Origin: Gavia stellata
Taxonomy: Eukaryota; Chordata; Aves; Gaviiformes; Gaviidae
Assembly (NCBI RefSeq): GCF_030936135.1
Contig: NW_026776913.1
Coordinates: forward strand, 496,001-560,000
Length of the DNA: 64,000 bases
Direction: 5' to 3'
Below the pieces are notes generated by a model. The model worked only from the letters and a program-made list of their open reading frames with translations, had not been told where the DNA came from and searched no databases. This document shows, piece after piece, positions 47,186-59,100 of this stretch (position 1 is its first letter; each line of letters opens with the position of its first letter). Position numbers and translations under genes: made by a program.

Positions 47186-50100
47186 GTAAGTGCCGACTCC
47201 CTTGTCCCACAGCCCAGGGCCAGCGGGTACCAGCGTGGTCATCGGGATCTGTCTGGGAACGGGGTTTCTTTGCAGGTGCCACTGAGACGAGGGCCAGAAG
47301 GTGCTCAAGTCCATGGACCCTGTGCCTTTCCCTGTGCCCATCTGGGTGGGAGAGAGTGTCTCCTTTTCCGGGGTTCCAGTGTTTAGGGCAGCCTCTGCCT
47401 AGCTTGATTCATAGACACCCTGTCCTGGGGTACCCTTTTGGACACCCCCCTCTTCCCCAACACGGTGCCTTTGGAGCCGATGGTGGCCTAGCTAGTGATG
47501 GCAGCACCCAGAGATCCCCAGGGCACTGCCAACCTTTGGGCTACCCCAGAGGGTTTCTGTGCGGCTCGCTGCCCCCTTGTTCCAGGGGAGCCCTGACCCC
47601 ATGACAGCAGTTCGTACCTCTCAGAGAGAAGGGGACCGGGCATCTACAGTAGAGAGACATCCTTCCTGGGGGGCCTGGCTCAGTGCAGGGACTGAACTGA
47701 CACCAGAGGCGAGGAGGGGATGTGGGTTGGGGGACCATCGGGATCGTCTCGGTCCTCCCTGGGAACATGGAAAGCCCCGGCATGGGGTTGGGTTTGGACG
47801 GTGCTGGGGCAGGCGGTTTGCATGGGAAGCTGCAGGCCTGGGTGCCTGGGGCTGTTCAGGGGGTGCTGGGCTGTGGAGGAGCGGGTGCCCAGTGCAGGGC
47901 TGGGCAGTGTGCGGGTGGGTATGGGCAGGGGGGCACGTGGTCATTGTAATGGGAAAAGGTACCTTGTGTGGTGGGATGGCGAATGACTCAGCCGGGCCAG
48001 AACTCAACACCCCCAGCCTTGTGCAGCCCCTGAGGATAGAAGGGACCCTCACATTGTACTGGGGACAGCCTGGAAGGGAGTGGGCTTCCACCCTGGTACC
48101 TCTGACTCTACCTGGGCAGGGGGTTCCCCCAGACATGCAGTGCTAAGGCTTGGTGCTCTCCTGACCCATCCCATGTTGTTGTTTAAAGGAGCTGCGGAGG
48201 TGAGGCTGGCGGATGGCGGCAGGCGCTGTGCCGGGAGAGTGGAGGTGAAACACAGGGGCCGGTGGGGGACCGTGTGTGATGACTATTGGGGCATGGATGA
48301 TGCTGCAGTGGTTTGTAAGCAGCTGGACTGTGGGTCTGCTGTTGAAGCTCACCAGGCTGGCTCTTTTGGGCCAGGATCTGGCTCCATTTGGATGGATGAT
48401 GTTGGCTGTAAAGGCACCGAATCTGCCCTGTCTGACTGCACACACGATGGATGGGGTGAACATGACTGTGTTAGCGGTGAGGATGCTGGAGTGACATGTT
48501 CAGGTAAGGGATCAGCCTGTTGCCTGCCTTTGGGGCTGGGACAGGCAAAGGAACCTGGCTGTGCCCTCAGGGAGCAACAAGCAGATGTCTAATCAGGGCC
48601 CAGTGTGGCCAATCACACTGCCGAGCCAGGACTGTCGTTGCTGGTGTAATCGGTCTCCAGGGAAAGCCCAGTGGGAGCCTACCCCAAGGCGAACTAACTC
48701 TGCCTCAGTTTCTCAGCCCCGCCTCAGTTGGTGTCTTGGGCTGCAGATGAGTCCTCCATCCCTGGCCCAGGGTGTCCACTGGGCTTCATCGATCTCCACC
48801 TATTCTGCCAGTTCCCAGACAAAAATGCTGAGGGTCCCTGTCCTGGAAACACCACGGGGGACTTGCTTGGCACCCCACATCTTGGAGGACTGGCGTGAGA
48901 TGGCTGGTCACACTGGGTAGTTCCCCCTCACAGACATGAGCACCTCGACTGAATTGAAGGGACTTTTTAGAGTGGTGGGCCCTGGGCAAAGGAGCAGGGT
49001 GGCCACAAAGCCCTTTGCTGCCTGTCCCGAGGGCTCAGGGCTTGGTGGCTGCTTGACCCTGGCTGCTTCTTCCATCGCCAGAGTCCCAGGCTGGCACTAG
49101 GACGTCCCTGGGACTGTGACAGCCCTGCGGGGACATGACCCCGTGCAGGTTGTGCTGGCCACTGCCCAACCTCTCCTGCCTGCCCACATCTCCCTACACT
49201 GCCCCATGACACCAGGGACTTTGGCAGCACTTGCAGATCCTCATCTGTGCTGGCTGTTCCGTGAGAGTAGGCATGGGCCCAGGGGGGCATGTGAAACTCC
49301 TGCCCCTCTGTCTGGCCGTTGATCCGGGTTGTGCACACATCCAGGCAGAGCGTTGTGTCCCTGGCTGAGAACATTCCCCCTTGAACAGGCATCAGAGGGG
49401 TCTGGACAGGCACCAGCCATGATTACAGCTGCAGCATTTCTGTGCTCTGTGACATCTCCTGCTTAAAAGGAACCTCCCAGCACCCTGGAACACCCCTGGG
49501 AGTGCGTTGTATTTATGGCTGCATCAAGGTGATGGCCCTGCCTGGTCGCAAGCTCTGCAGGGACTGAGCAGGCTGCAGCAGTCATTATCATCTGGGCCAG
49601 TTCTTGTGGACCCAAACTGCGCACACCACTGCGGTGATGGGGGGACCATGCCGGGCAGCGAAGGGCACTTTGTGCAGCAGCAGATTGTCAGAGCGGAGCC
49701 TGGTGCTGCACCAGACACATAACCTCTAGAGCCCTGAGGGTGTAGAGAAGGGGTGCGGGGAGGGCGGGGCTGGATGTGTTTATGTCACCAACACTCCCCC
49801 ACAGCTTCCTCTGGGATGTGCAATGGGTGATTTGGTCATGGCTTGCTTGAAGGTCACCAGAGATGTGGAAATGTAACTGCCAGAGGGCTCTGGGAACTAC
49901 CAGCTGCTTTGTGTTTTTTCCAGGATTTGTCCGGCTGGTGGAAGGGAAGAGCCGCTGCTCAGGACGTGCGGAGATCCGTGATGGGGACCAGTGGAAAACC
50001 GTCTGTGATTCCCACTTTGGTCCCAAAGCTGCTGACGTGGTCTGCAGGGAGCTGCAGTGCGGCGTGGCCCTGCCTGTCACTGGAGGAGGTCACTTTGGAG

Positions 50101-53100
50101 AAGGGGTCGGTCCCATCTGGGATGGAGCGCTGCAGTGTGTGGGGAATGAATCCCTCCTGGCCTCCTGCCCCAGAGGGTCCCCCAGGGACCAGCCCTGCAC
50201 CCACGTGAACAGCGCTATTGTCACCTGCACATGTAAGAATTCCGGTGGGGTGTTGAACACTGGGTTGAGCCCCAGCCTGGGGCGGGGGAGGCAGGTTGTG
50301 CTGTGGAGACAAGGGAACTGGGGTATCTGTTGCCACAGGCTGGCAGAGAGGTGACCTTCCTGGGGGATCCTCGACAAGGGCAGGGCTGGGCTGAGGCCTT
50401 GGGGACAAGGAGGGGGCATGGGTTGGGAGGGCTCCCTGGGATCACCATGTTGCCCCACAGGGGGCACAGAAAGGTCTGAGGGTGGAGGATGGGTTGGGAG
50501 GTGCCCTAGGCAGGCTGTGGTCCAGGGGAGCTGGGGGCCCCGGGGAGAAGCAGCAGTGTGTGCCTGGGGGAGCCCTGGTGGGGACAGGTCTCTTCTCAGG
50601 GTGCTGGCTGGGGAGGTGCGGGTGCCCTGGGCTGGGGACAGGGGACAGCTGGCCATTGGGTGGGAGTGTCAAGGTCTGTGGGGCCACAAATGACGCAGTA
50701 GGGCTGGAGCTGGGTACCCCCAACCTTGCACAGCCCGTGGGGATAGAAGGAACCCCTGCACTGCCCTGGGAACAGCCTGGCAGGGAGTGGGCTCCCACCC
50801 TGGTACCTCTGACTCCGTCCGGGCAGGAGTTTCCCCAGACCCACAGTGCCGGGGCTCAGCACTGTCTTGACTGGTCTTGTGTCAGTGTTTGAAGGTGCTG
50901 CGGAGGTGAGGCTGGCGGATGGCGGCAAACACTGTGCCGGGAGAGTGGAGGTGAAACACAGGGGCCAGTGGGGGACCGTGTGTGGTGACTATTGGGGCAT
51001 GGATGATGCTGCAGTGGTTTGTAAGCAGCTGGACTGTGGGTCTGCTGTTGGAGCGCCTCAGTACGGACACTTTGGGCCAGGATCCGGCCCCATTTGGATG
51101 GATGATGTTGGCTGTAATGGCACTGAGTCTGCCCTGTCTGACTGCACACACGGAGGATGGGGTGAACATGACTGTGGTCACGGTGAGGATGCTGGAGTGA
51201 CATGTTCAGGTAAGGGAGAGCCTGTTCTCCGCCTTGGGAGGTAGGACAGGGAAAGGGGCCTGGTTGTGCCCTCAGGGAGCAACACATGGACACTTGAGCA
51301 GGGTCCCATGATGTTGGTTGAACTGCTGAGCTGGGATTGTCATTGCTGATTTCCTCCATCCCTGGGGAAGGCCCAGTGGGAACCTGCCCCAGGGTGTCCA
51401 TACCCTGCCTGGCCCCTGAAGTGGCTCAGATAAATCCCCCACCCAGCCCCGCAGTGTCTGTTGGTTCCCATCTTTCTCCTCCCTTTCACCCAGGGCCTGT
51501 CTGGCAGCACTGAGTGGAGGGCCAGGTCCCCCCATGCCAGAGGCACCAAGAGTGACTCACGCAGACACCCACAGCCGCAGGGAAGGGCGTGAGATGGATG
51601 GGGAATTTTGGGTTGTGCCCCCTGGCAGACAGGAGTCCCTTGGCCCAAGCAAAGGGATTGCTTGGAGAGGAAGACCACGGGGCTTGGGCAGACGAGTGGG
51701 GTGGCATGTGGCACTTCATTCCTCTCCCAGGGTCACCCCTCAAGAGACTGCCCGTGAGGATACAGCCCTGTCCAGGCAGTGCTGACCCGCTGCCCAGCCT
51801 CTCAGGTCTCTCCCAGTGCTGGGCTGCCTTGCACTTTTGGATGTGCCACTGTTTACTGGCTCTCCTCTGTGCCTGCCCTTGCACTGGGAGCTCGTGGAAG
51901 CCCAGGGTTGCTCTTCTGTCCACTCTCCTGCCCTCTTCCCGGCTGTTGGCCAGGGACATGCGCATCCAGCAGTGCACTCTGGCCATGGCTGAGGACCTCT
52001 TTCCCAGGAGGGTGCTGGAGCGGGGGGCTGGTACAGACACTGACCGCAGGTACAGCCTCACCATGCTTCTGCTCTGTGACATATTCTGTCTACCCGAAGC
52101 ACCCCAACAGTTCAAGACCCCCTGGGGAATGGGGTGCATTTCTGGCAGCTCCAAGGGGTTCCTCACGTCTGGCCCTGAGCTCAGTGGGGCAGAGCAAGCT
52201 GCAGCAGCCAACAGCGCCTGGGCGCATTTCCCTGGACCCCAAGTGCTTCAGGTGCTGCAGTGCCCAGGGACCAGTGCCAGGCAGCCCCAGGCCTCTGGGG
52301 CAGCAGCAGTTTGTCTGAGCGGTGCCTGTGGCTATGGCTTTGGGAGAGAAGCAAGCCCACAAGTGCTGTGCTGGTTTCTGAGGAGCAGCAGGGGGGCCCT
52401 GATGTGTTTGTGCCATCAGCACCCCCTGAGAACAGCAGGGGTGGTCGTGGGGCTTTTTGCCCGTGGCAACCAAAGGGCTGTGGGAAATCTCAGGGGTCTT
52501 TGGTTGGTCCAGAATCTGTCCAGCTGGTCTGAGGGGAGAGCCGCCTCTAAGGACATGTAGTGATCCATGAGGACGACCTTTAGAAAACTGTCTGTGACTC
52601 ACACTTTGGTCCCAAAGGCAGCAACATGGTTTGCAGGGTCTGCTGTGGGTCTGAGATAGGCACGTACCCTTGAGTGCTGTGATGGTGTAGTGAAGGGGCG
52701 CAAGGGTTCCTGAATGCCTTTGTGGCACCAACACTCCCGCACAGCTTCCTCTGGGATGTGCAATGGGTGATTTGGTCATGGCTTGCTTGAAGGTCACCAG
52801 AGATGTGGAAATGTAACTGCCAGAGGGCTCTGGGAACTCCCAGCTGCTTTGGTTTTTTTCCAGGATTTGTCCGGCTGGTGGAAGGGAAGAGCCGCTGCTC
52901 AGGACGTGTGGAGATCCGTGATGGGGACCAGTGGAAAACCGTCTGTGATTCCCACTTTGGTCCCAAAGCTGCTGACGTGGTCTGCAGGGAGCTGCAGTGC
53001 GGCGTGGCCCTGCCTGTCACTGGAGGAGGTCACTTTGGAGAAGGGGTCGGTCCCATCTGGGATGGAGCGCTGCAGTGTGTGGGGAATGAATCCCTCCTGG

Positions 53101-56100
53101 CCTCCTGCCCCAGAGGGTCCCCCAGGGACCAGCCCTGCACCCACGTGAACAGCGCTATTGTCACCTGCACATGTAAGAATTCTGGTGGGGTGTTGAACAC
53201 TGGGTTGAGCCCCAGCCTGGGGCGGGGGAGGCAGGTTGTGCTGTGGAGACAAGGGAACTGGGGTATCTGTTGCCACAGGCTGGCAGAGAGGTGACCTTCC
53301 TGGGGGATCCTCGACAAGGGCAGGGCTGGGCTGAGGCCTTGGGGACAAGGAGGGGGCATGGGTTGGGAGGGCTCCCTGGGATCACCGTGTTGCCCCACAG
53401 GGGGCACAGAAAGGCCTGAGGGTGGAGGATGGGTTGGGAGGTGCCCTAGGCAGGCTGTGGTCCAGGGGAGCTGGGGGCCCCGGGGAGAAGCAGCAGTGTG
53501 TGCCTGGGGGAGCCCTGGTGGGGACAGGTCTCTTCTCAGGGTGCTGGCTGGGGAGGAGCGGGTGCCCTGGGCTGGGGACAGGGGACAGCTGGCCATTGGG
53601 TGGGAGTGTCAAGGTCTGTGGGTCCACAAATGATGCAGTAGGGCCGGAGCTGGGCACCCCCAACCTTGCACAGCCCGTGGGGATAGAAGGAACCCCTGCA
53701 CTGCCCTGGGAACAGCCTGGCAGGGAGTGGGCTCCCACCCTGGTACCTCTGACTCCGTCCGGGCAAGAGTTTCCCCAGACCCACAGTGCCGGGGCTCGGC
53801 ACTGTCTTGACTGGTCCTGTGTCAGTGTTTGAAGGTGCTGCGGAGGTGAGGCTGGCGGATGGCGGCAAACACTGTGCCGGGAGAGTGGAGGTGAAACACA
53901 GGGGCCAGTGGGGGACCGTGTGTGGTGACGACTGGAGCATGGATGATGCTGCAGTGGTTTGTAAGCAGCTGGACTGTGGGTCTGCTGTTGGAGCGCCTCA
54001 GTACGGACACTTTGGGCCAGGATCCGGCCCCATTTGGATGGATGATGTTGGCTGTAATGGCACTGAGTCTGCCCTGTCTGACTGCACACACGGAGGATGG
54101 GGTGAACATGACTGTGGTCACGGTGAGGATGCTGGAGTGACATGTTCAGGTAAGGGAGAGCCTGTTCTCCACCTTAGGCGGTAGGACAGGGAAAGGGGCC
54201 TGGTTGTGCCCTCAGGGAGCAACACATGGACACTTGAGCAGGGTCCCGTGATGTTGGTTGAACTGCTGAGCTGGGATTGTCATTGCTGATTTCCTCCATC
54301 CCTGGGGAAGGCCCAGTGGGAACCTGCCCCAGGGTGTCCATACCCTGCCTGGCCCCTGAAGTGGCTCAGATAAATCCCCCACCCAGCCCCGCAGTGTCTG
54401 TTGGTTCCCATCTTTCTCCTCCCTTTCACCCAGGGCCTGTCTGGCAGCACTGAGTGGAGGGCCAGGTCCCCCCATGCCAGAGGCACCAAGAGTGACTCAC
54501 GCAGACACCCACAGCCGCAGGGAAGGGCGTGAGATGGATGGGGAATTTTGGGTTGTGCCCCCTGGCAGACAGGAGTCCCTTGGCCCAAGCAAAGGGATTG
54601 CTTGGAGAGGAAGACCACGGGGCTTGGGCAGACGAGTGGGGTGGCATGTGGCACTTCATTCCTCTCCCAGGGTCACCCCTCAAGAGACTGCCCGTGAGGA
54701 TACAGCCCTGTCCAGGCAGTGCTGACCCGCTGCCCAGCCTCTCAGGTCTCTCCCAGTGCTGGGCTGCCTTGCACTTTTGGATGTGCCACCGTTTACTGGC
54801 TCTCCTCTGTGCCTGCCCTTGCACTGGGAGCTCGTGGAAGCCCAGGGTTGCTCTTCTGTCCACTCTCCTGCCCTCTTCCCGGCTGTTGGCCAGGGACATG
54901 CGCATCCAGAAGTGCACTCTGGCCATGGCTGAGGACCTCTTTCCCAGGAGGGTGCTGGAGCGAGGGGCTGGTACAGACACTGACTGCAGGTACAGCCTCA
55001 CCATGCTTCTGCTCTGTGACATATTCTGTCTACCCGAAGCACCCCAACAGTTCAAGACCCCCTGGGGAATGGGGTGCATTTCTGGCAGCTCCAAGGGGTT
55101 CCTCACGTCTGGCCCTGAGCTCAGTGGGGCAGAGCAAGCTGTAGCAGCCAACAGCGCCTGGGCGCATTTCCCTGGACCCCAAGTGCTTCAGGTGCTGCAG
55201 TGCCCAGGGACCAGTGCCAGGCAGCCCCAGGCCTCTGGGGCAGCAGCAGTTTGTCTGAGCGGTGCCTGTGGCTATGGCTTTGGGAGAGAAGCAAGCCCAC
55301 AAGTGCTGTGCTGATTTCTGAGGAGCAGCAGGGGGGCCCTGATGTGTTTGTGCCATCAGCACCCCCTGAGAACAGCAGGGGTGGTCGTGGGGCTTTTTGC
55401 CCGTGGCAACCAAAGGGCTGTGGGAAATCTCAGGGGTCTTTGGTTGGTCCAGAATCTGTCCAGCTGGTCTGAGGGGAGAGCCGCCTCTAAGGACATGTAG
55501 CGATGCATGAGGACGACCTTTAGAAAACTGTCTGTGACTCACACTTTGGTCCCAAAGGCAGCAACATGGTTTGCAGGGTCTGCTGTGGGTCTGAGATAGG
55601 CACGTACCCTTGAGTGCTGTGATGGTGTAGTGAAGGGGCGCAAGGGTTCCTGGATGCCTTTGTGGCACCAACACTCCCCCACAGCTTCCTCTGGGATGTG
55701 CAATGGGTGATTTGGTCATGGCTTGCTTGAAGGTCACCAGAGATGTGGAAATGTAACTGCCAGAGGGCTCTGGGAACTCCCAGCTGCTTTGTGTTTTTTC
55801 CAGGATTTGTCCGGCTGGTGGAAGGGAAGAGCCACTGCTCAGGACGTGTGGAGATCCGTGATGGGGACCAGTGGAAAACCGTCTGTGATTCCCACTTTGG
55901 TCCCAAAGCTGCTGACGTGGTCTGCAGGGAGCTGCAGTGCGGTGTGGCCCTGCCTGTCACTGGAGGAGGTCACTTTGGAGAAGGGGTCGGTCCCATCTGG
56001 GATGGAGAGTTGCAGTGTGTGGGGAATGAATCCCTCCTGGCCTCCTGCCCCAGAGGGTCCCCCAGGGACCAGCCCTGCACCCACGTGAACAGCGCTATTG

Positions 56101-59100
56101 TCACCTGCACACGTAAGGACTCGGGGTGGGGTGTTGAACACTGGGGCTGTGCCCGGGGTTGGGGAACAGAACAAGGACCGTGCTGGGCCGGGTGTGAGGG
56201 CAGGAGGGATGAGGGGATTGTCTGCAGCATGAAAATAGTGCAGAAGGAGAAGAAAGGCATGCTGTTCCTCTGGCCTCCCCGCCAGCTACTGGGGGTACAA
56301 GAGCACCAATCCGCCCTCTCTCCTCCTCCTCTGTCCCCAGAGTACACAGGGTTCAGGCTGGTGAACGGCAGCACGGCATGTGCAGGGAGGGTGGAGGTCC
56401 AGGTGCTGGGGACCTGGGGGACCCTCTGTGCCTCCCACTGGGATCTGTCGGATGCCCACGTTCTCTGTCATCAACTCAACTGTGGGTTTGCCGAGTCCAT
56501 TCCTGGAGGAGAGTATTTTGGGAGAGAGACTGGCCCTGTCTGGAGAGACTCATTCCACTGTGACGGGACTGAAGCCCACCTGGGTCAGTGCCCAGTGATC
56601 ACCCTGGGGGCCTCACCATGCTCCCGCGGGAGCAACGCTGCTGTTATTTGCTCAGGTGAGTGCCGGAAAAATGCTGCCTTAACTTCATTCGCCCTTTGTG
56701 TGCATCATGGCCACCCAAAGTAGGGGTCGCAAGGCAGTACCAGGCTGAATTTCTCCCTGGAGAAACCCAGGAGCCAACGGGAGGGCTTTGCCTGCTTAGT
56801 CTGACCACTCTGCTGCGGGAGAGCTGAGGACTGAAGCATCAGGGCAGTGGCTTAGGCCCTGGTGCCGCTGCCAGGCCTGGGCTCCTCTGTTCCTATACTT
56901 TGGGATGAGCCCAGGACAGGGCTGCAGGGCACTGCCTCAGCCCTCTGGCTGCAGACAGCTGCATCCCATCCCCACAGAGGGCCCTGCAGAGCCTCATCCC
57001 ACCACCCAGGCAGGAGCCCCCAGCAGCAGCAGACCTGGGTGTGAGCTGTAGAACAGGCCAAAGCTTTGCCCTCTCTTCTCGCCAACACAAGGCTCAATCT
57101 TGTCCTGTTTGGTCGGAAAATCCCCTCTTGCCCTGCTCCCTGAAGGGTACCATGCTCCCCGGTGCCGCCAATGGCTGTGGTATCTCTGCTCTCCCTAGGC
57201 TCAGCCAGCTTTGCATCCCTGCGGCTGGTGGGTGGAGGGAGCCGGTGCGATGGGCGAGTGGAGATCTTCCAGCATGGGACGTGGGGCAGAGTCCTGGATG
57301 ACCAGTGGGATGTGCAGGAGGCCAGCGTGGTGTGCCGGCAGCTGCGGTGCGGAGAGGCAGGGAGAGCTTACAACCCCCCAAAGCCGGAGCGAGGGACGGG
57401 CCCTGTGGGGCTGCGAGGGGTCAGGTGCGCAGGGCACGAGGCCAACCTGACCCTCTGCAACACCTCCCTGCCTGAGAGTGCACTGGCGGCAGGGGTTGCG
57501 GAGGACGTGGGAGCCATTTGCTGGGGTGAGCGGCGTTGCACGGGCCCCCCAGGTGACAGGGTGGGTGGGCAGCCGGCCCCTGAGAGCAACAGGGGTTTCT
57601 ACCCACTACAGGGAGCCGGCGGGTCCGGCTGGTGAACGGGGCTGGGCGCTGCGCCGGGAGAGTGGAGATCTACTACCAGGGCAGCTGGGGGACTGTCTGC
57701 GACGATGGCTGGGACCTGTCTGATGCTGCCGTCATTTGCCACCAGCTGGGCTGCGGAGGGGCAGTGGAGGTGGCTGGCTCTGCTCAGTTTGGGGAAGGCT
57801 CCGGGCAGATCTGGCTGGATGGCGTGAACTGCTCCGGGGCCGAAGCTGCTCTCTGGGACTGCCCTGCCAGGCCCTGGGGGCAGCACGACTGCGGGCACAA
57901 AGAGGATGCGGGAGTCGTCTGTTCAGGTCTGTGCTGGGAGCTGTGGTGGGAGCCTGGTTCCTGGGGAGGCCAGGACACACGGAGGGCCGGGCATGGCCAA
58001 GGCTCTCCCTGGCTGCCTCTGAGCTCCTGCCCAAGCCCGTCCTGTGGACACCCATGCATGGGCACCCTCAGTCCCACCGGGGGTCCCTGGGGAGCTCAGC
58101 TGTCCCCAAGGGTTAGCGGGAAGGGCAGGGGTGTCTGTCCATCAGGGACTTCTCTCTGCCCCTGGGTGCAAGGCGGGTGTGCTGGCCCTGCCCCTGCCCG
58201 TCTGAGTGCCTGGCGGGTGCAGAGGTGTCCTGGCTCCCACAGCCCCAGACCAGCCTGTTCCCCCTTGGTGCCTTTCCTCCCAGAGTTCGTGGCCCTGAGG
58301 CTGGAGAACAGCGACGGCTGCTCTGGGCGCCTGCAGGTTTTCTACAACGGGACATGGGGGAGCATTTGCTCCAACTCGATGACTCTCGACACGGTGTCGC
58401 TGGCATGCAAGGAGCTGGGCTGCGGAGACAGAGGATCCCAGGAAACAGGCCTGCCCTATGGTAGGGTGTCTGGCCCCGCGTGGCTGGATAAGGTGCAGTG
58501 TGGGGAGAAAACCAGCTCCTTCTGGCAGTGTCCCTCGGCTCCCTGGGACCCACAGTCATGCGAAGACCTGCGAGACGAGGTCCACATCATCTGCAACGGT
58601 AACTCTGAGCCGTTTGGGCACCCGTGTCACCCCAGATCCTGCTACCCGCTGGGCATAGCCAAACACAGAGAAAGGGCTTGGAGGGGCTTTTCTTTTCCAT
58701 GTCAGACCCTTGTGTTGCCAGTGGCACAAGCATGACCGCAGCCACACATGTCCAGCAGCAGTTGCCACCCAGGTTGCCAGCAGTGCCCAGGGGAGGCAGA
58801 GGTATCTCTAGGTGAGGTCTCAGAACAGACCAGACAGGATTCAGAGGTGCCTTCCCTCCATGGACACCCTCCTGCTGCTCTGCAAACCAGGGACCTTTTG
58901 GGGCTGAGCAATCTGGGTCCCCCCACAGTCCAACGCGTGTCCCCTGAATGACCGGTGTTCAGTTGCTGCCGTGATCATGATGGCAAAGGGAGGCACAAGC
59001 AGAGCTCAGCCCTGCTCTGTTCTGCACGATCCCCCAAACAAACCCCTTCACCACAGTGTTTCCTTCTTCAGGGGGACGCCCAGAAATGCCCCAGAGCCCG

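Larger units (their letters stand above)
49786..55665 (+). repeat. 2,940-bp tandem duplication in the SRCR gene (two full copies, third partial)
   Basis: Copy A is about 49,786-52,725, copy B about 52,726-55,665, and a partial copy C continues to about 56,112. Exons and introns line up with a constant offset of 2,940 (49,924 to 52,864 to 55,804; 50,886 to 53,826). Identity is about 99 percent by eye. Each full copy holds a b-type SRCR exon, the other SRCR exon and a dead SRCR exon. Confidence 0.93.

Noticed and set aside
51589-52560. 323-codon frame in the intron after SRCR domain 3, repeated at 54,529
   Set aside because: In the second copy (54,529-55,314) the frame is interrupted by a stop, no domain is seen, and it runs into the dead SRCR exon. 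Conserved only because the unit is young.
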